64,000 bases of DNA from Microvirga terrestris (GCF_015694425.1 NZ_JADQDN010000008.1:62001-126000), one strand, 5' to 3'; numbered from the stretch's first letter, positions 46,341 to 57,263 are shown. The notes: generated by a model from the letters alone, not told the origin. Numbers and translations are program-made.

Positions 46341-46919
46341 TTACTTATTCGCCACCACCTGCAACCGCTCCTTGAATCCCGCAAAATTCTCCGGCGTCAG
46401 CGGGCCGATATGCTTGTGGCGGATGGTGCCGTCGGGGCCGACGATGAAGGTTTCCGGTACGCCGTAGACGCCCCAGTCGATGGAGGTGCGGCCGTTGGGG
46501 TCGACGCCGACGGCCGCATAAGGGTTGCCGAGCGCCCCGAGGAAGCGGCGGGCGTTGTCCGGGTTGTCGCGCTGGTTGATGCCGACCACGCGGATCGACG
46601 GATCCTTGGCGAGATCGACGAGCAGCGGATGCTCCTGGCGGCAGGGGCCGCACCAGGACGCCCACACATTCACCACCGTGACGCGACCCTTGAGGTCCTC
46701 GTTGGAGAAGCCCGGCACGGGTTTGCCGGCGGCTGTGAGACCTTCGAGCGGCGCGAGGCTGAAGGTGGGCACGGGCTTGTTGATGAGGACCGAGGGGAGC
46801 TCGGCCGGGTTGCGGCCTGAAAACAGCTGCACGGCGAAAAGCCCCACGAGGGCGAGAAAGACGAGCCCCGGCAGGATGAAGATCATGCGGGACCGGGAGC
46901 GCTCTGCAGCTTCAGCCAC
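46341..46919 (-). CDS. ccmG: Cytochrome c biogenesis thiol:disulfide oxidoreductase CcmG/DsbE
   Basis: 192 residues from a GTG. One N-terminal transmembrane anchor (FILPGLVFLALVGLFAVQLF) is followed by a periplasmic thioredoxin fold with WASWCGPCRQEHP and the CcmG signature GVYGVPETFIVGPDGTIRHKHIGPL. It reduces apocytochrome c (via CcmH) before heme attachment. Its start overlaps the ccmD stop by eight bases. ccmE, F, H, I are not in this window. Confidence 0.95.
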   Translation of the reverse strand: MAEAAERSRSRMIFILPGLVFLALVGLFAVQLFSGRNPAELPSVLINKPVPTFSLAPLEGLTAAGKPVPGFSNEDLKGRVTVVNVWASWCGPCRQEHPLLVDLAKDPSIRVVGINQRDNPDNARRFLGALGNPYAAVGVDPNGRTSIDWGVYGVPETFIVGPDGTIRHKHIGPLTPENFAGFKERLQVVANK

Positions 46920-47067
46920 GGCGGGATCTCCGACCGATGCCGCGGGATTCGAGATCGGCGAGCGCGCGAACCTGAATGCGGTGATCGATCACGGCGCGCA
47001 GGATCAGGCCCGCGACCACCAGGGCGGTCACGATGTAGGAAAAGCCGATGAAGAACGTGTGCGACAT
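46912..47067 (-). CDS. ccmD: Heme exporter protein D
   Basis: 51 residues: a single transmembrane helix (FFIGFSYIVTALVVAGLILRAVI) and a basic C-terminal tail with RALADLESRG, exactly the CcmD plan. CcmD releases holo-CcmE from the CcmABC complex. It lies between ccmC (stop 5 bases upstream) and ccmG (8-base overlap). Start ATG 47065-47067. Confidence 0.9.
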   Translation of the reverse strand: MSHTFFIGFSYIVTALVVAGLILRAVIDHRIQVRALADLESRGIGRRSRRG

Positions 47068-47072
47068 GAGTG

Positions 47073-47813
47073 TCAGGCCGCCTGTGCGTCGAGGCGCTCG
47101 GCCTCGAGGATGGTGAGGGTGCGCACCCGGCGGCGCAGGATCTCGGTGCGCATGCCGGACAGATGGAGTGCTACGCCTATCAGCGTAAAGGCCACGGCCA
47201 TGACCAGGAGCGGCACGAGCATGGAGGGATGGATCGTCGGACCGTCGATGCGAAACACGGAGGCCGGCTGGTGCAGGGTGTTCCACCAATCGACCGAGAA
47301 CTTGACGATCGGCACGTTCACCGCGCCGACAAGCGTGAGGATCGACACGGCCCGCGCAGCGCGGTTCGGCTCCTCGATGGCGCGCCAGAGGGCCAAGATG
47401 CCGAGATAGATCAGCAGCATCACCAGCATGGAGGTGAGCCGGGCATCCCACTGCCAGTAGGTGCCCCACATGGGCTTGCCCCAGAGCGAGCCGGTGACGA
47501 GACAGATCAGCGTGAAGGCGGCCCCGATGGGAGCGGCCGCCTTCTGGGACACGTCCGCCAGGGGATGGCGCCAGACCAAGGTGCCGAGCGCCGAACTCGC
47601 CATGATCATGTAGAAGAACAGGGACAGCCAGGCCGCCGGGACGTGGAGATACATGATCTTGACCGTTTCGCCCTGCTGGTAGTCGGCAGGCGCGGTGAAC
47701 CAGACCAGGTAGAGCCCGACGGCCAGCAGGGTCGCGGCCAGTCCCCCCACCCACGGCAGCAGCGTGCCGCTGAGGCTCATGAAGCGGGTCGGGTTGGCAA
47801 GCTCTCGGATCAT
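47073..47813 (-). CDS. ccmC: Heme-handling membrane protein CcmC
   Basis: 246 residues from ATG 47811-47813, with six transmembrane helices. The WWD domain reads LWGKPMWGTYWQWDARLTSML and conserved histidines lie in MYLHVPAAW and WWNTLHQPAS. It loads heme onto CcmE in the periplasm. It heads a ccmC-ccmD-ccmG operon here; ccmA and ccmB, usually immediately upstream, are 3.3 kb away. No clear ribosome-binding site precedes the ATG; MSLSG at 47780 is an alternative. Confidence 0.93.
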   Translation of the reverse strand: MIRELANPTRFMSLSGTLLPWVGGLAATLLAVGLYLVWFTAPADYQQGETVKIMYLHVPAAWLSLFFYMIMASSALGTLVWRHPLADVSQKAAAPIGAAFTLICLVTGSLWGKPMWGTYWQWDARLTSMLVMLLIYLGILALWRAIEEPNRAARAVSILTLVGAVNVPIVKFSVDWWNTLHQPASVFRIDGPTIHPSMLVPLLVMAVAFTLIGVALHLSGMRTEILRRRVRTLTILEAERLDAQAA

Positions 47814-48027
47814 GGGCTGGATGTAGCGGTCTTGGATAGCGCCTGCAACGTGGAGATCGCCGCACGGCGAATAACGTTTTCGCCAGAGACGAGGCTTGTA
47901 AGGGGTCCGGGCGCGGTTGGGCATTCCGGAAATGTGCGTAGGATCCCGGCCATACTGGCTCTTCGACGCGCCTTTCATTCGCCATCCAACCCGGCCTATA
48001 GTTTCGCATCTCTGTTGCGGAGCGATC

Positions 48028-49017
48028 ATGCGCCTCGGATTGCCCAGCCTATTCGGCCTCACCCTGCTCGCGCTTCCGGCCTCGGCGCAGGACATCAGCT
48101 TACGCCTGCCCGTCGCCTGCGAGCTCGGTCGCAGCTGCTTCATCCAGAAATACGTGGATCATGACCCGTCTCCGGTCATGCGCGACTATCAATGCGGCGC
48201 CCTTGGCGAGGACGGCCACGACGGCACCGACATTCGCCTGCCGTCGATGGTGGAGCAGCGGGCGGGCGTCGATGTGGTTGCGGCCGCGGACGGCAAGGTC
48301 GCCAGCACCCGTGAGGGCGTTCCCGACGCCTTCGTGACAGAGCAGACACGGGAAAAGATCACCCAGATCGGCTGCGGCAATGCGGTGGTGATCGACCATG
48401 GCCAGGGCTGGCGCACCGCCTATTGCCACATGGCAAAGGGGAGCCTCACGGTACGCTCCGGCCGCGAGGTCAAGGCCGGCGACAAGATCGGGCAGGTCGG
48501 GCTCTCGGGTCTGACCGAGTTTCCGCATCTGCATTTCACCGTCATCAAGGACGGTAAGCCTGTCGATCCCTTCGCCTATGGGTCGACGGAGAAATCCTGC
48601 GGCGGCGGCAAGTCCCTGTGGGAGGCGTCGTTGCAGCGGGCCCTCGCCTATCAGGCGGGAACCGTCCTCAACAAGGGGTTTGCTCCTGGCCCAGTCACGG
48701 TGGAATCCATCGAAACGGGAGTGGCGGAGCAGGACACGCCGACGACAAAATCCCCGGCCCTTGTGGCCTATGTGCGCGTGATCGCCCTCAAGGGCGGCGA
48801 TGTTGCGACACTCACCCTGTTCGACCCCGACGGCAAACCGCTCGCCCAGAACAAGGCCCCGCCTCTCGATCGCGACAAGATCCAGTGGATCGCCTTCGCC
48901 GGCGTCAAGCAGCCCGAAGGCGGCTTCCGCCCCGGCCTTTACCGGGCGATCTACCGGGTCGAGCGGGACGGCAAGCCTGCCATCGAGCAGGCTTTTGGGA
49001 TCAACCTTCGCCCGTGA
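48028..49017 (+). CDS. Exported M23-family peptidase (LytM-like)
   Basis: 329 residues. A signal peptide (MRLGLPSLFGLTLLALPASA) precedes a LytM domain with H64 and D68 in DGHDGTDIRLP and H167/H169 in FPHLHFTV, the zinc ligands of active M23 endopeptidases. A C-terminal domain of ~130 residues (from about 200) is of unknown type. It should act on peptidoglycan cross-bridges or as a regulator in the periplasm. It is divergent from ccmC; the 3' end overlaps the convergent monooxygenase-like gene by 17 bases. Confidence 0.87.
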   Translation: MRLGLPSLFGLTLLALPASAQDISLRLPVACELGRSCFIQKYVDHDPSPVMRDYQCGALGEDGHDGTDIRLPSMVEQRAGVDVVAAADGKVASTREGVPDAFVTEQTREKITQIGCGNAVVIDHGQGWRTAYCHMAKGSLTVRSGREVKAGDKIGQVGLSGLTEFPHLHFTVIKDGKPVDPFAYGSTEKSCGGGKSLWEASLQRALAYQAGTVLNKGFAPGPVTVESIETGVAEQDTPTTKSPALVAYVRVIALKGGDVATLTLFDPDGKPLAQNKAPPLDRDKIQWIAFAGVKQPEGGFRPGLYRAIYRVERDGKPAIEQAFGINLRP

Positions 49018-49366
49018 TGCCTTCATGCGCCGTGCGGCTGTCCGCCGGTGCCTCATCGCGCTCGTTGAGACCGTAGTCGCGAATCACGCTCGCGACCCTC
49101 AGGCGGTAATCGCGGAAAACGCCGTCACGGCCCGCCCCTTGCGTGGTGCGATGGGAGGGCAGGTTGCGCCAGGCCCGCACCGCCTCCTCGTCGCGCCAGA
49201 ACGACAGGGACAGGAGTTTTCCGGGCTCGGAAAGGCTCTGGAACCGCTCGACGGAGATGAACCCGTCCATCGTCATGAGGTCGGAGCGCAGCGCCGCCGC
49301 GAGACCGAGATAATCCCGCTTCCCCGCATCGCCGTCCGGCCAGACTTCAAAGATCACCGCGATCAT
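49001..49366 (-). CDS. ABM-type (antibiotic biosynthesis monooxygenase) small protein
   Basis: 121 residues, dimeric alpha-beta barrel of the ABM type: MIAVIFEVWPDG at the start, DGFISVERFQSLSEPGKLLSLSFWRDEEAVRAWR in the middle. Such proteins range from quinone monooxygenases to heme oxygenase-like and stress enzymes. It overlaps the NIPSNAP gene by four bases, so they are cotranscribed, divergently from the ArsR-type regulator. Confidence 0.85.
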   Translation of the reverse strand: MIAVIFEVWPDGDAGKRDYLGLAAALRSDLMTMDGFISVERFQSLSEPGKLLSLSFWRDEEAVRAWRNLPSHRTTQGAGRDGVFRDYRLRVASVIRDYGLNERDEAPADSRTAHEGITGEG

Positions 49367-49701
49367 GGCTGGACCAGCTCCGCATGAGGACCTGAGGCAA
49401 GGCGCAGGAAGATCCGGTCCTCCCGGCGGATGAAATGCTCCCGCTTGGCGAATTCGTAATTGGCGCGGCCTGCGGGATCGTTGCGCAGGCGCTCGCGATA
49501 GGCCTCGTATTCGGAGAGGTTCTTGATGTTGTACACGCCGTAAGCAACCGTGCTGGAGCCCTCGTGGGGAGCATAATAGCCGATCAGGTCCGCGCCGCAG
49601 CGGGGAATCGCCTGACCCCAGGTGCGGGCATATTCGGTGAAGGCATCGACCTTGAAGGGATCGATCTCATAGCGGATGAAGCAGGTGATCATTGATGGCA
49701 T
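49363..49701 (-). CDS. NIPSNAP-family protein
   Basis: 112 residues. MITCFIRYEIDPFKVDAFTEYARTW and LIGYYAPHEGSSTVAYGVYNIKNLSEYEAYRERLRNDP are a typical single NIPSNAP domain (dimeric alpha-beta barrel). Function is not well established. First gene of the two-gene unit NIPSNAP-ABM; a palindromic repeat and the divergent ArsR-type gene lie upstream, the likely regulator. Confidence 0.87.
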   Translation of the reverse strand: MPSMITCFIRYEIDPFKVDAFTEYARTWGQAIPRCGADLIGYYAPHEGSSTVAYGVYNIKNLSEYEAYRERLRNDPAGRANYEFAKREHFIRREDRIFLRLASGPHAELVQP

Positions 49702-49710
49702 CCTTTGACT

Positions 49711-49866
49711 AGAGCATCGTGCGGACCCAGCGGGCCGCGCTAGCGAAAAGTGGATCCGGTTTTCGCTGACGCGGCCCTCTGGGTCCGGTCCACACGATGT
49801 TCATTTTCATGAAGAAGCATCGGATGGGTCCCAAAAGTGCAAATCCACTTTTGGGTCCGATGCTTA
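49711..49866. repeat. Palindromic repeat family F, expanded copy
   Basis: Two linked hairpins. The first runs from AGAGCATCGTGCGG to CCACACGATG with an elongated stem (GGACCCAGCGGGCCGCG near 49724 pairing with CGCGGCCCTCTGGGTCC). The second is GCATCGGATGGGTCCCAAAA / CCACTTTTGGGTCCGATGC. A simpler copy is at 63514-63622. It occupies most of the regulator/target gap. Confidence 0.82.
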
Positions 49867-49922
49867 CGACAGTTTGGTCTTAGCCGATGGATCGGCACCG
49901 ATGCTTCGGCTATGATCGAAGT

Positions 49923-50624
49923 ATGAAAGAAGGTCCTGTCATCGCGTCTGTTGCCGCGCTCCTGGGCGATCCGGCCCGCGCCAACATCCTCACTGCCCTC
50001 ATGGACGGGCGGGCACTCACCGTGAGCGAACTCGCCGAAGCGGCCGGGGTCACGCTCCAGACTGCGAGCGGACACTTGGCCAAGCTCGATGCGGCCAACC
50101 TGCTCGTCGCTGAAAAGCAAGGACGGCATCGCTATTTCCGGCTCTCAGGCCCCGATGTCGCCCAGGTGTTGGAGGCCCTGATGGGCCTCGCCCAGCGCAC
50201 CGGCGCCACCCGGGTGCGAACCGGTCCGAAGGATGCGGCACTCCGATCCGCCCGAATCTGCTATGACCATCTTGCCGGCGAGCGCGGCGTCGCGATGCTG
50301 AAAGCGGCCCGTCAGCAGGGCCTCATCAATGGCGATAAGGATTTGGCCATCACGACCAAGGGCCGCGCCTTCTTTGCCGATTTCGGCATCGATCTGGCAG
50401 CCCTCGAAAAAGGCCGCCGTCCCGTCTGCCGCGCCTGCCTCGACTGGAGCGAGCGGCACAGCCATCTGGGCGGCGCGCTGGGCGCCGCGATCCTGTCCCG
50501 CATGATCGAGACAGGATGGATACGGCGCGAGGCTGGGCGCGTGCTCACCTTCACCTGCGAGGGCGTGGAGGGCTTTGAGACAGCCTTTGCGCGACCAGGA
50601 GAAGACGCTTCGCAGGCGGCCTGA
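49923..50624 (+). CDS. ArsR-family winged-helix regulator
   Basis: 233 residues from ATG 49923. The N-terminal HTH is SVAALLGDPARANILTALMDGRALTVSELAEAAGVTLQTASGHLAKLDAANL. A long C-terminal part includes PVCRACLDWSERHSHLGG with two cysteines and two histidines close together, a possible metal or redox site. It lacks the usual alpha3 CVC metal motif. Divergent from the NIPSNAP-ABM genes, which are the likely targets. Confidence 0.86.
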   Translation: MKEGPVIASVAALLGDPARANILTALMDGRALTVSELAEAAGVTLQTASGHLAKLDAANLLVAEKQGRHRYFRLSGPDVAQVLEALMGLAQRTGATRVRTGPKDAALRSARICYDHLAGERGVAMLKAARQQGLINGDKDLAITTKGRAFFADFGIDLAALEKGRRPVCRACLDWSERHSHLGGALGAAILSRMIETGWIRREAGRVLTFTCEGVEGFETAFARPGEDASQAA

Positions 50625-50627
50625 ACC

Positions 50628-51116
50628 TCAGGCGAGCTTGTAAGACTCGACCTCCTCGAACCCGTGAGACCGGTAGAGCCGCAACGCCCCGGACGGGTTG
50701 TCCGCGTGGACCTTCAGGTCGATAAAGGCCGCACCCCGCTTTCGGAAGGTGTGAAACACCTGATGCAGCAGCGCTGAGCCCAAGCCCTGCCGGCGCATGA
50801 CCGGAGCAACGGCGAGATCCTTCACGAAGGCGCCGGTCCAGCATTGGACCACCCCAACAATCTCGTCCTGCTCGTCCGCTGCAACGAAGACCAGGGTCGG
50901 ATCGTAGTCCGCATCATCCCGCAGGCTCGGCCACCAGATCGCGAAGGGTTCGACGTAGCCGCCACCGCGTGAATAGGCCTGCACGAGCAGCGCATGGACC
51001 TTTTGCGCATGCCGGTCGGGTTCGAACGAAATCGGCCGAATGCCGACGGGCCAAGCAGGCTCCGGCACGGGATCGGCCAGGGAACGCCGCATGCGGATCA
51101 CGAGGCGTTCGGTCAT
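50628..51116 (-). CDS. GNAT family N-acetyltransferase
   Basis: 162 residues from ATG 51114-51116. The acetyl-CoA loop is APVMRRQGLGSALL, and the C-terminal DNPSGALRLYRSHGFEEVESY is typical. Substrate unknown. It begins 8 bases after the ccmB stop on the same strand, so it is probably read through from the ccmAB transcript although unrelated to heme export. Confidence 0.85.
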   Translation of the reverse strand: MTERLVIRMRRSLADPVPEPAWPVGIRPISFEPDRHAQKVHALLVQAYSRGGGYVEPFAIWWPSLRDDADYDPTLVFVAADEQDEIVGVVQCWTGAFVKDLAVAPVMRRQGLGSALLHQVFHTFRKRGAAFIDLKVHADNPSGALRLYRSHGFEEVESYKLA

Positions 51117-51124
51117 GGGTTTGT

Positions 51125-51793
51125 CTATTCTCCGGACCGCAGGGCTGCCGCAGCCCCCACCGTGCCGACCACCGCGGCGATCAGCGACAGGGCGACGAGC
51201 ACCAGGAACGGTGTCGCGAAGGGGATCGTCCCGCCTAACGCCGCATTGGCGGCCGAGACCCCGAAGATCAGGGTCGGAATCATGAAGGGCAGCACCAGAA
51301 TCGCCAGGATCAGCCCGCCACGCCGCAGCGACGATGTCAGCGCCGCCCCGACCGCCCCGATGAAGGTGAGCGCAGGCGTGCCCACTAAAAGGGTCACCAC
51401 CATGGCGAGCATGGCCTCGGGCGAGAGTGCCACGAGAAAGCCGAGGAAGGGCGCCGCAAGGGCAAGCGGCAGGCCCGTCACGAGCCAATAGGCGATGACC
51501 TTGGCGAGAACCACGATCTCCAGCGGCGCCTGCGACAGGCGCAGGAGATCGAGCGACCCGTCCTCCTGATCAGCCTGGAACAGCCGGTCGAGGCCGATCA
51601 GCGTAGCGAGCAGAGCCGCGATCCAGAGGATGGCCGGGCCAATGCGCGCGAGCAGGTTCAGGTCGGGCCCGAGCGCGAAGGGGATCAGCGTCACAATCAT
51701 CAGGAAGAAGATGAGTCCCATGACGCCCGAGCCGCCGACGCGGGCGGCGAGCTTGAGGTCGCGGACCAGGAGGGCGTTGAAGGATTTCAGCAT
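51125..51793 (-). CDS. ccmB: Heme exporter permease CcmB
   Basis: 222 residues, six transmembrane helices. FNALLVRDLKLAARVGGSGVMGLIFFLMIV at the start and DQEDGSLDLLRLSQAPLEIVVLAKVIAYW in the middle are diagnostic for CcmB. It pairs with CcmA to release heme-CcmE. Its ATG overlaps the stop of ccmA (TAATG). ccmC does not follow; a GNAT gene and four others intervene. Confidence 0.95.
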   Translation of the reverse strand: MLKSFNALLVRDLKLAARVGGSGVMGLIFFLMIVTLIPFALGPDLNLLARIGPAILWIAALLATLIGLDRLFQADQEDGSLDLLRLSQAPLEIVVLAKVIAYWLVTGLPLALAAPFLGFLVALSPEAMLAMVVTLLVGTPALTFIGAVGAALTSSLRRGGLILAILVLPFMIPTLIFGVSAANAALGGTIPFATPFLVLVALSLIAAVVGTVGAAAALRSGE

Positions 51794-52533
51794 TAGCCCT
51801 CTCCGCGCTTGCCCTCTCCCCTGTGCGGGAGAGGGTGGCCCGCAGGGCCGGGAGAGGGGCCGTGTTCGGTTGATGACTGCCCCTCTCCCGCCTCGCTGTG
51901 CTCGGCACCCTCCCCTGCGGAGGGGGGACGGTTTGGGGTGCGCTCGATCCTGATCTCCTTGGCATCCTTCAGAAACAGGGGCGAATGGGTCGAGGCGGCG
52001 ATCATGCCGCCGCTCTCCCGGTGGCGTTCGAGAATCAGCCGCAGGGTTTCCTGTGAGGCGGTGTCGAGGGCCGAGGTCGGCTCGTCGAGGAGCCAGAGCG
52101 GCCGATGCGCTACCAGCAGCCGGGCGAGCGCCACCCGGCGGCGTTGGCCGGCCGAGAGATAGGCCACCGGCAGGCGGGCCGCATGGGCAAGGCCTACCGC
52201 CTCCAGGGCCTCGCGGGGCTTCAGGGCCGGATGTCCCAGGAAATCGCGGGCGAAGGTGAGATTTTCCTCGGCGGTGAGCGCCGCCTTGAGGGCGTCGCGA
52301 TGGCCGACATAATGCAGGCATTCTTGCAGGGTCCGTTCACCGGCATCGTCGAGCAGGATCGCGCCACCCGCCGGGTGCAGCCGCCCGGCCAGGATATCCA
52401 GGAGGGAGGACTTGCCGGCCCCGTTGCGGCCGGTGATCACCAGGGCCTCACCGGCCAAGAGCGTGAAGGAGACGCCTTCGAAGATGCGCCGCTCCCCCCG
52501 CTCACACGCCAAATTGTTAACGCTCAGACGCAA
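51793..52533 (-). CDS. ccmA: Heme exporter ATPase CcmA with repeat-encoded C-terminal tail
   Basis: About 246 residues from TTG 52531-52533 (no ATG fits; GAGGGCAGGGG lies upstream). Walker A GRNGAGKSSLLDIL, signature LSAGQRRRVALARLL, Walker B LWLLDEPTSALD and H-loop ASTHSPL are intact; CcmA is normally ~200-215 residues. The last ~45 residues (from about 201, Gly/Glu/Pro/His-rich: SAGEGAEHSEAGEGQ) come from a palindromic repeat, and the stop still overlaps the ccmB start. The gene diverges from acnA, a usual Hyphomicrobiales arrangement. Confidence 0.92.
   Translation of the reverse strand: MRLSVNNLACERGERRIFEGVSFTLLAGEALVITGRNGAGKSSLLDILAGRLHPAGGAILLDDAGERTLQECLHYVGHRDALKAALTAEENLTFARDFLGHPALKPREALEAVGLAHAARLPVAYLSAGQRRRVALARLLVAHRPLWLLDEPTSALDTASQETLRLILERHRESGGMIAASTHSPLFLKDAKEIRIERTPNRPPSAGEGAEHSEAGEGQSSTEHGPSPGPAGHPLPHRGEGKRGEG
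51806..51931. repeat. Palindromic repeat forming the 3' end of ccmA
   Basis: The left arm CCCTCTCCCCTGTGCGGGAG AGGG with a GGGCCGGGAGAGGGGC tract faces the right arm GCCCCTCTCCCGCCTCGC and CACCCTCCCCTGCGGAGGGG in inverse orientation. It is read in frame as the CcmA tail. Design resembles the element in the RluA-type gene. Confidence 0.8.
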
Positions 52534-52751
52534 ACCCGGTACCCCTGCCCTCTTTGCACCCCAGAACCGTTCTAAACCGTGTAGCGGGATGGTTGGAAAT
52601 GATCTATAGCACCCGTGGCTGCGCCGCGCGCCAAGGCGTCCAATCCGTCTCGCGCGCTTCTCCCCTGTCCGGGCACCCCCGGAGCGGCGCGCGCTTATCG
52701 CGCTTTCGGCCGAACACATGTTCGTAACCCAAATGCACGCGAGGATTCGCC

Positions 52752-55457
<2,706 letters not shown>

Positions 55458-55465
55458 GCGGACAT

Positions 55466-55500
55466 AACAAAACGCCCGCTCTTCGGATGAGGAGCGGGCG
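55466..55500 (-). terminator. Terminator-like hairpin downstream of acnA
   Basis: A 9-bp stem CGCCCGCTC/GAGCGGGCG. The T-run (GTTTTGTT) is on the minus strand, so it would best stop leftward transcription from the AsnB-like operon; it may also stabilise the acnA transcript end. A similar hairpin is found at 60130-60159 behind the acnA remnant. Confidence 0.7.
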
Positions 55501-55507
55501 CTGACGA

Positions 55508-55544
55508 ATAATAGGAGCGCGCTAGCATGGCGCGCTCCTATTAT
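55508..55544. repeat. Perfect 14-bp inverted repeat
   Basis: ATAATAGGAGCGCG, a 9-base loop CTAGCATGG, then CGCGCTCCTATTAT. No T-run follows on either strand, so it is not a classical terminator. It lies between acnA and the convergent AsnB-like gene. Confidence 0.75.
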
Positions 55545-55600
55545 CTCTAATGCGCTGGAGCTCTTCCCTCCCCGTCACAAGAGCATACTTGGCCGAGATC

Positions 55601-57229
55601 TCAGTTCGACAGGCGCGAAAGCTCTCCTGCGAGGATCACATGTGACAATGCGCCGCCGGTCCGAGCGTGAGGAAACCGTCCTTCAGCCGATGCGTTCTCG
55701 GCCGTCGCTCTGGCTTTCTCAAGGTATTCCCTCGGAAAGAAGCCGCTCCCCTGCACCCTTTCATAGTGACTCAGGAAATCTTCTCGCAGCATGCGAAGGG
55801 CTTTCTGCTTCGTAAAATCCCCGGCTTGCAGCGATGCAGCCTCCGATGCGAACACCTGCCCGTCGTTGCGTGCGGAGCGGATCGCATCTTGGGCGTCTGG
55901 CACTTCCGCAAGATGCCTTGTGTCGAACGATTTCCCTGGTTCGTCATAAGGCATGGTTGCCAGTTCACGATTGGCGTTGATGAGGATATCCGCCAGGACT
56001 TGGCTCCGTTCGATCTGATCCGGTGAGCACAAGGAAGAAGCCCATCTCAGGTTTGCGCCCGAGAGAGGCGAAATCAGGTTTCCGTATTGTGGTGCACGCC
56101 CTCCATGGCAGCGATCCCTGAAATGCCGATAATGAACGATCATCGGATCAACCGAAGCTTCAGTTCCGTGACGCAAGCTTGAAAGATCTTCGAGAATATC
56201 CCTTTTCAATCTCTTGAATTGGGCTGATGAGGGAAAGAATCCACGCTGCTGATTGAGGAAGCGGTTTGGAGGAACGCTAGGGTAGAAGCGTCTATGCCCC
56301 TCTCCGCCAGCACCGCCGAACGAGAGGGCTGTCGGAACAGGACGGGTCACTGGAAAATAGATCGGCCCATAAACCCCCAAACAAAGAGATTTCCATTTCT
56401 CGTATGCTTCAGAGGTATCCAGGCGGATAGGGACACGTAGGTCTTCCCTCTTGTCCATGAACCGCAGCTGGAATCTCTCGGCAATCTGGCATGCTAAAGC
56501 GAAGTCACCTTTCGCTCCTATCTCGCTCGTGAAATTGATTTGCCGAATGAAATCGCTCCCTATGTTTCGGGCGGCAGCCAACATCAGGGATAGAACCGCA
56601 CGCGAGTCCCGTCCTCCTGTCAGATCGCTGCGCACATAAAGACCTGACTTCAGCACAGTCGCCATGCGTCCGACCCAAAGCCTGAGATAGTCCTGCAAGG
56701 CCTCTCTGTAGCTTCTCACATTCAGAGCATGGCCGGATGCCGTTGATACGGGCCGGAGTGTCAATGCGGTTCCGAAAAAGGCCTTAGTCAGCACAGCCTC
56801 CATCGTTGATGGGATCAGCCGAATTTCTTTGACGCTTGTCCGCAGGGAGGTCAGCTGATCGCCAAACGGCCCAGGGATGAAGAAACTAGAGAGATGGTTC
56901 TCGTCAATCGTGACTGGCAGGTTTCTGCTTGCCGTGTAGCGCACGAGTTCGATAAACGAGTTGGAAAGAGCCCATTTTTCTCCGCGCTGATAGAGGAAGA
57001 GCTTATAGTATCCGCTGAAATCCGTTCCGATTACAGCCTCTTCTCTATATGTGTTTACGATGATGTAGGAACCATCCTGACCTGGTTGGATTTCAGCACG
57101 CTGGGCAGCTCTGTACTTTTTGTATCCTTTATTGCCGATTATCAAATCTTCTCCTTGCCAGCATATCCCCCGCAGATCATGCTGCGGTACCGGGTCAAAA
57201 CTGGATAGCAAGAAGATATTCGGATCCAT
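55601..57229 (-). CDS. Asparagine-synthase-like ATP-dependent amidotransferase/ligase homologue
   Basis: 542 residues. The synthetase PP-loop is LTGGRDSRAVL at about 203-213 (SGGxDS type, pyrophosphate-binding D208-S209). The first ~170 residues resemble an Ntn glutaminase fold, but no Cys2 nucleophile follows the start Met, so glutamine hydrolysis is unlikely; ammonia or another amine may be used. Such AsnB-like proteins occur in polysaccharide and secondary-metabolite loci. It is last in a leftward three-gene unit with a coiled-coil protein and a glycosyltransferase, so glycan modification is plausible. More A/T-rich than the core genes around it. Confidence 0.75.
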   Translation of the reverse strand: MDPNIFLLSSFDPVPQHDLRGICWQGEDLIIGNKGYKKYRAAQRAEIQPGQDGSYIIVNTYREEAVIGTDFSGYYKLFLYQRGEKWALSNSFIELVRYTASRNLPVTIDENHLSSFFIPGPFGDQLTSLRTSVKEIRLIPSTMEAVLTKAFFGTALTLRPVSTASGHALNVRSYREALQDYLRLWVGRMATVLKSGLYVRSDLTGGRDSRAVLSLMLAAARNIGSDFIRQINFTSEIGAKGDFALACQIAERFQLRFMDKREDLRVPIRLDTSEAYEKWKSLCLGVYGPIYFPVTRPVPTALSFGGAGGEGHRRFYPSVPPNRFLNQQRGFFPSSAQFKRLKRDILEDLSSLRHGTEASVDPMIVHYRHFRDRCHGGRAPQYGNLISPLSGANLRWASSLCSPDQIERSQVLADILINANRELATMPYDEPGKSFDTRHLAEVPDAQDAIRSARNDGQVFASEAASLQAGDFTKQKALRMLREDFLSHYERVQGSGFFPREYLEKARATAENASAEGRFPHARTGGALSHVILAGELSRLSN

Positions 57230-57263
57230 TCATACTCTCATGGACATGTGCAACTAAAGCGAC

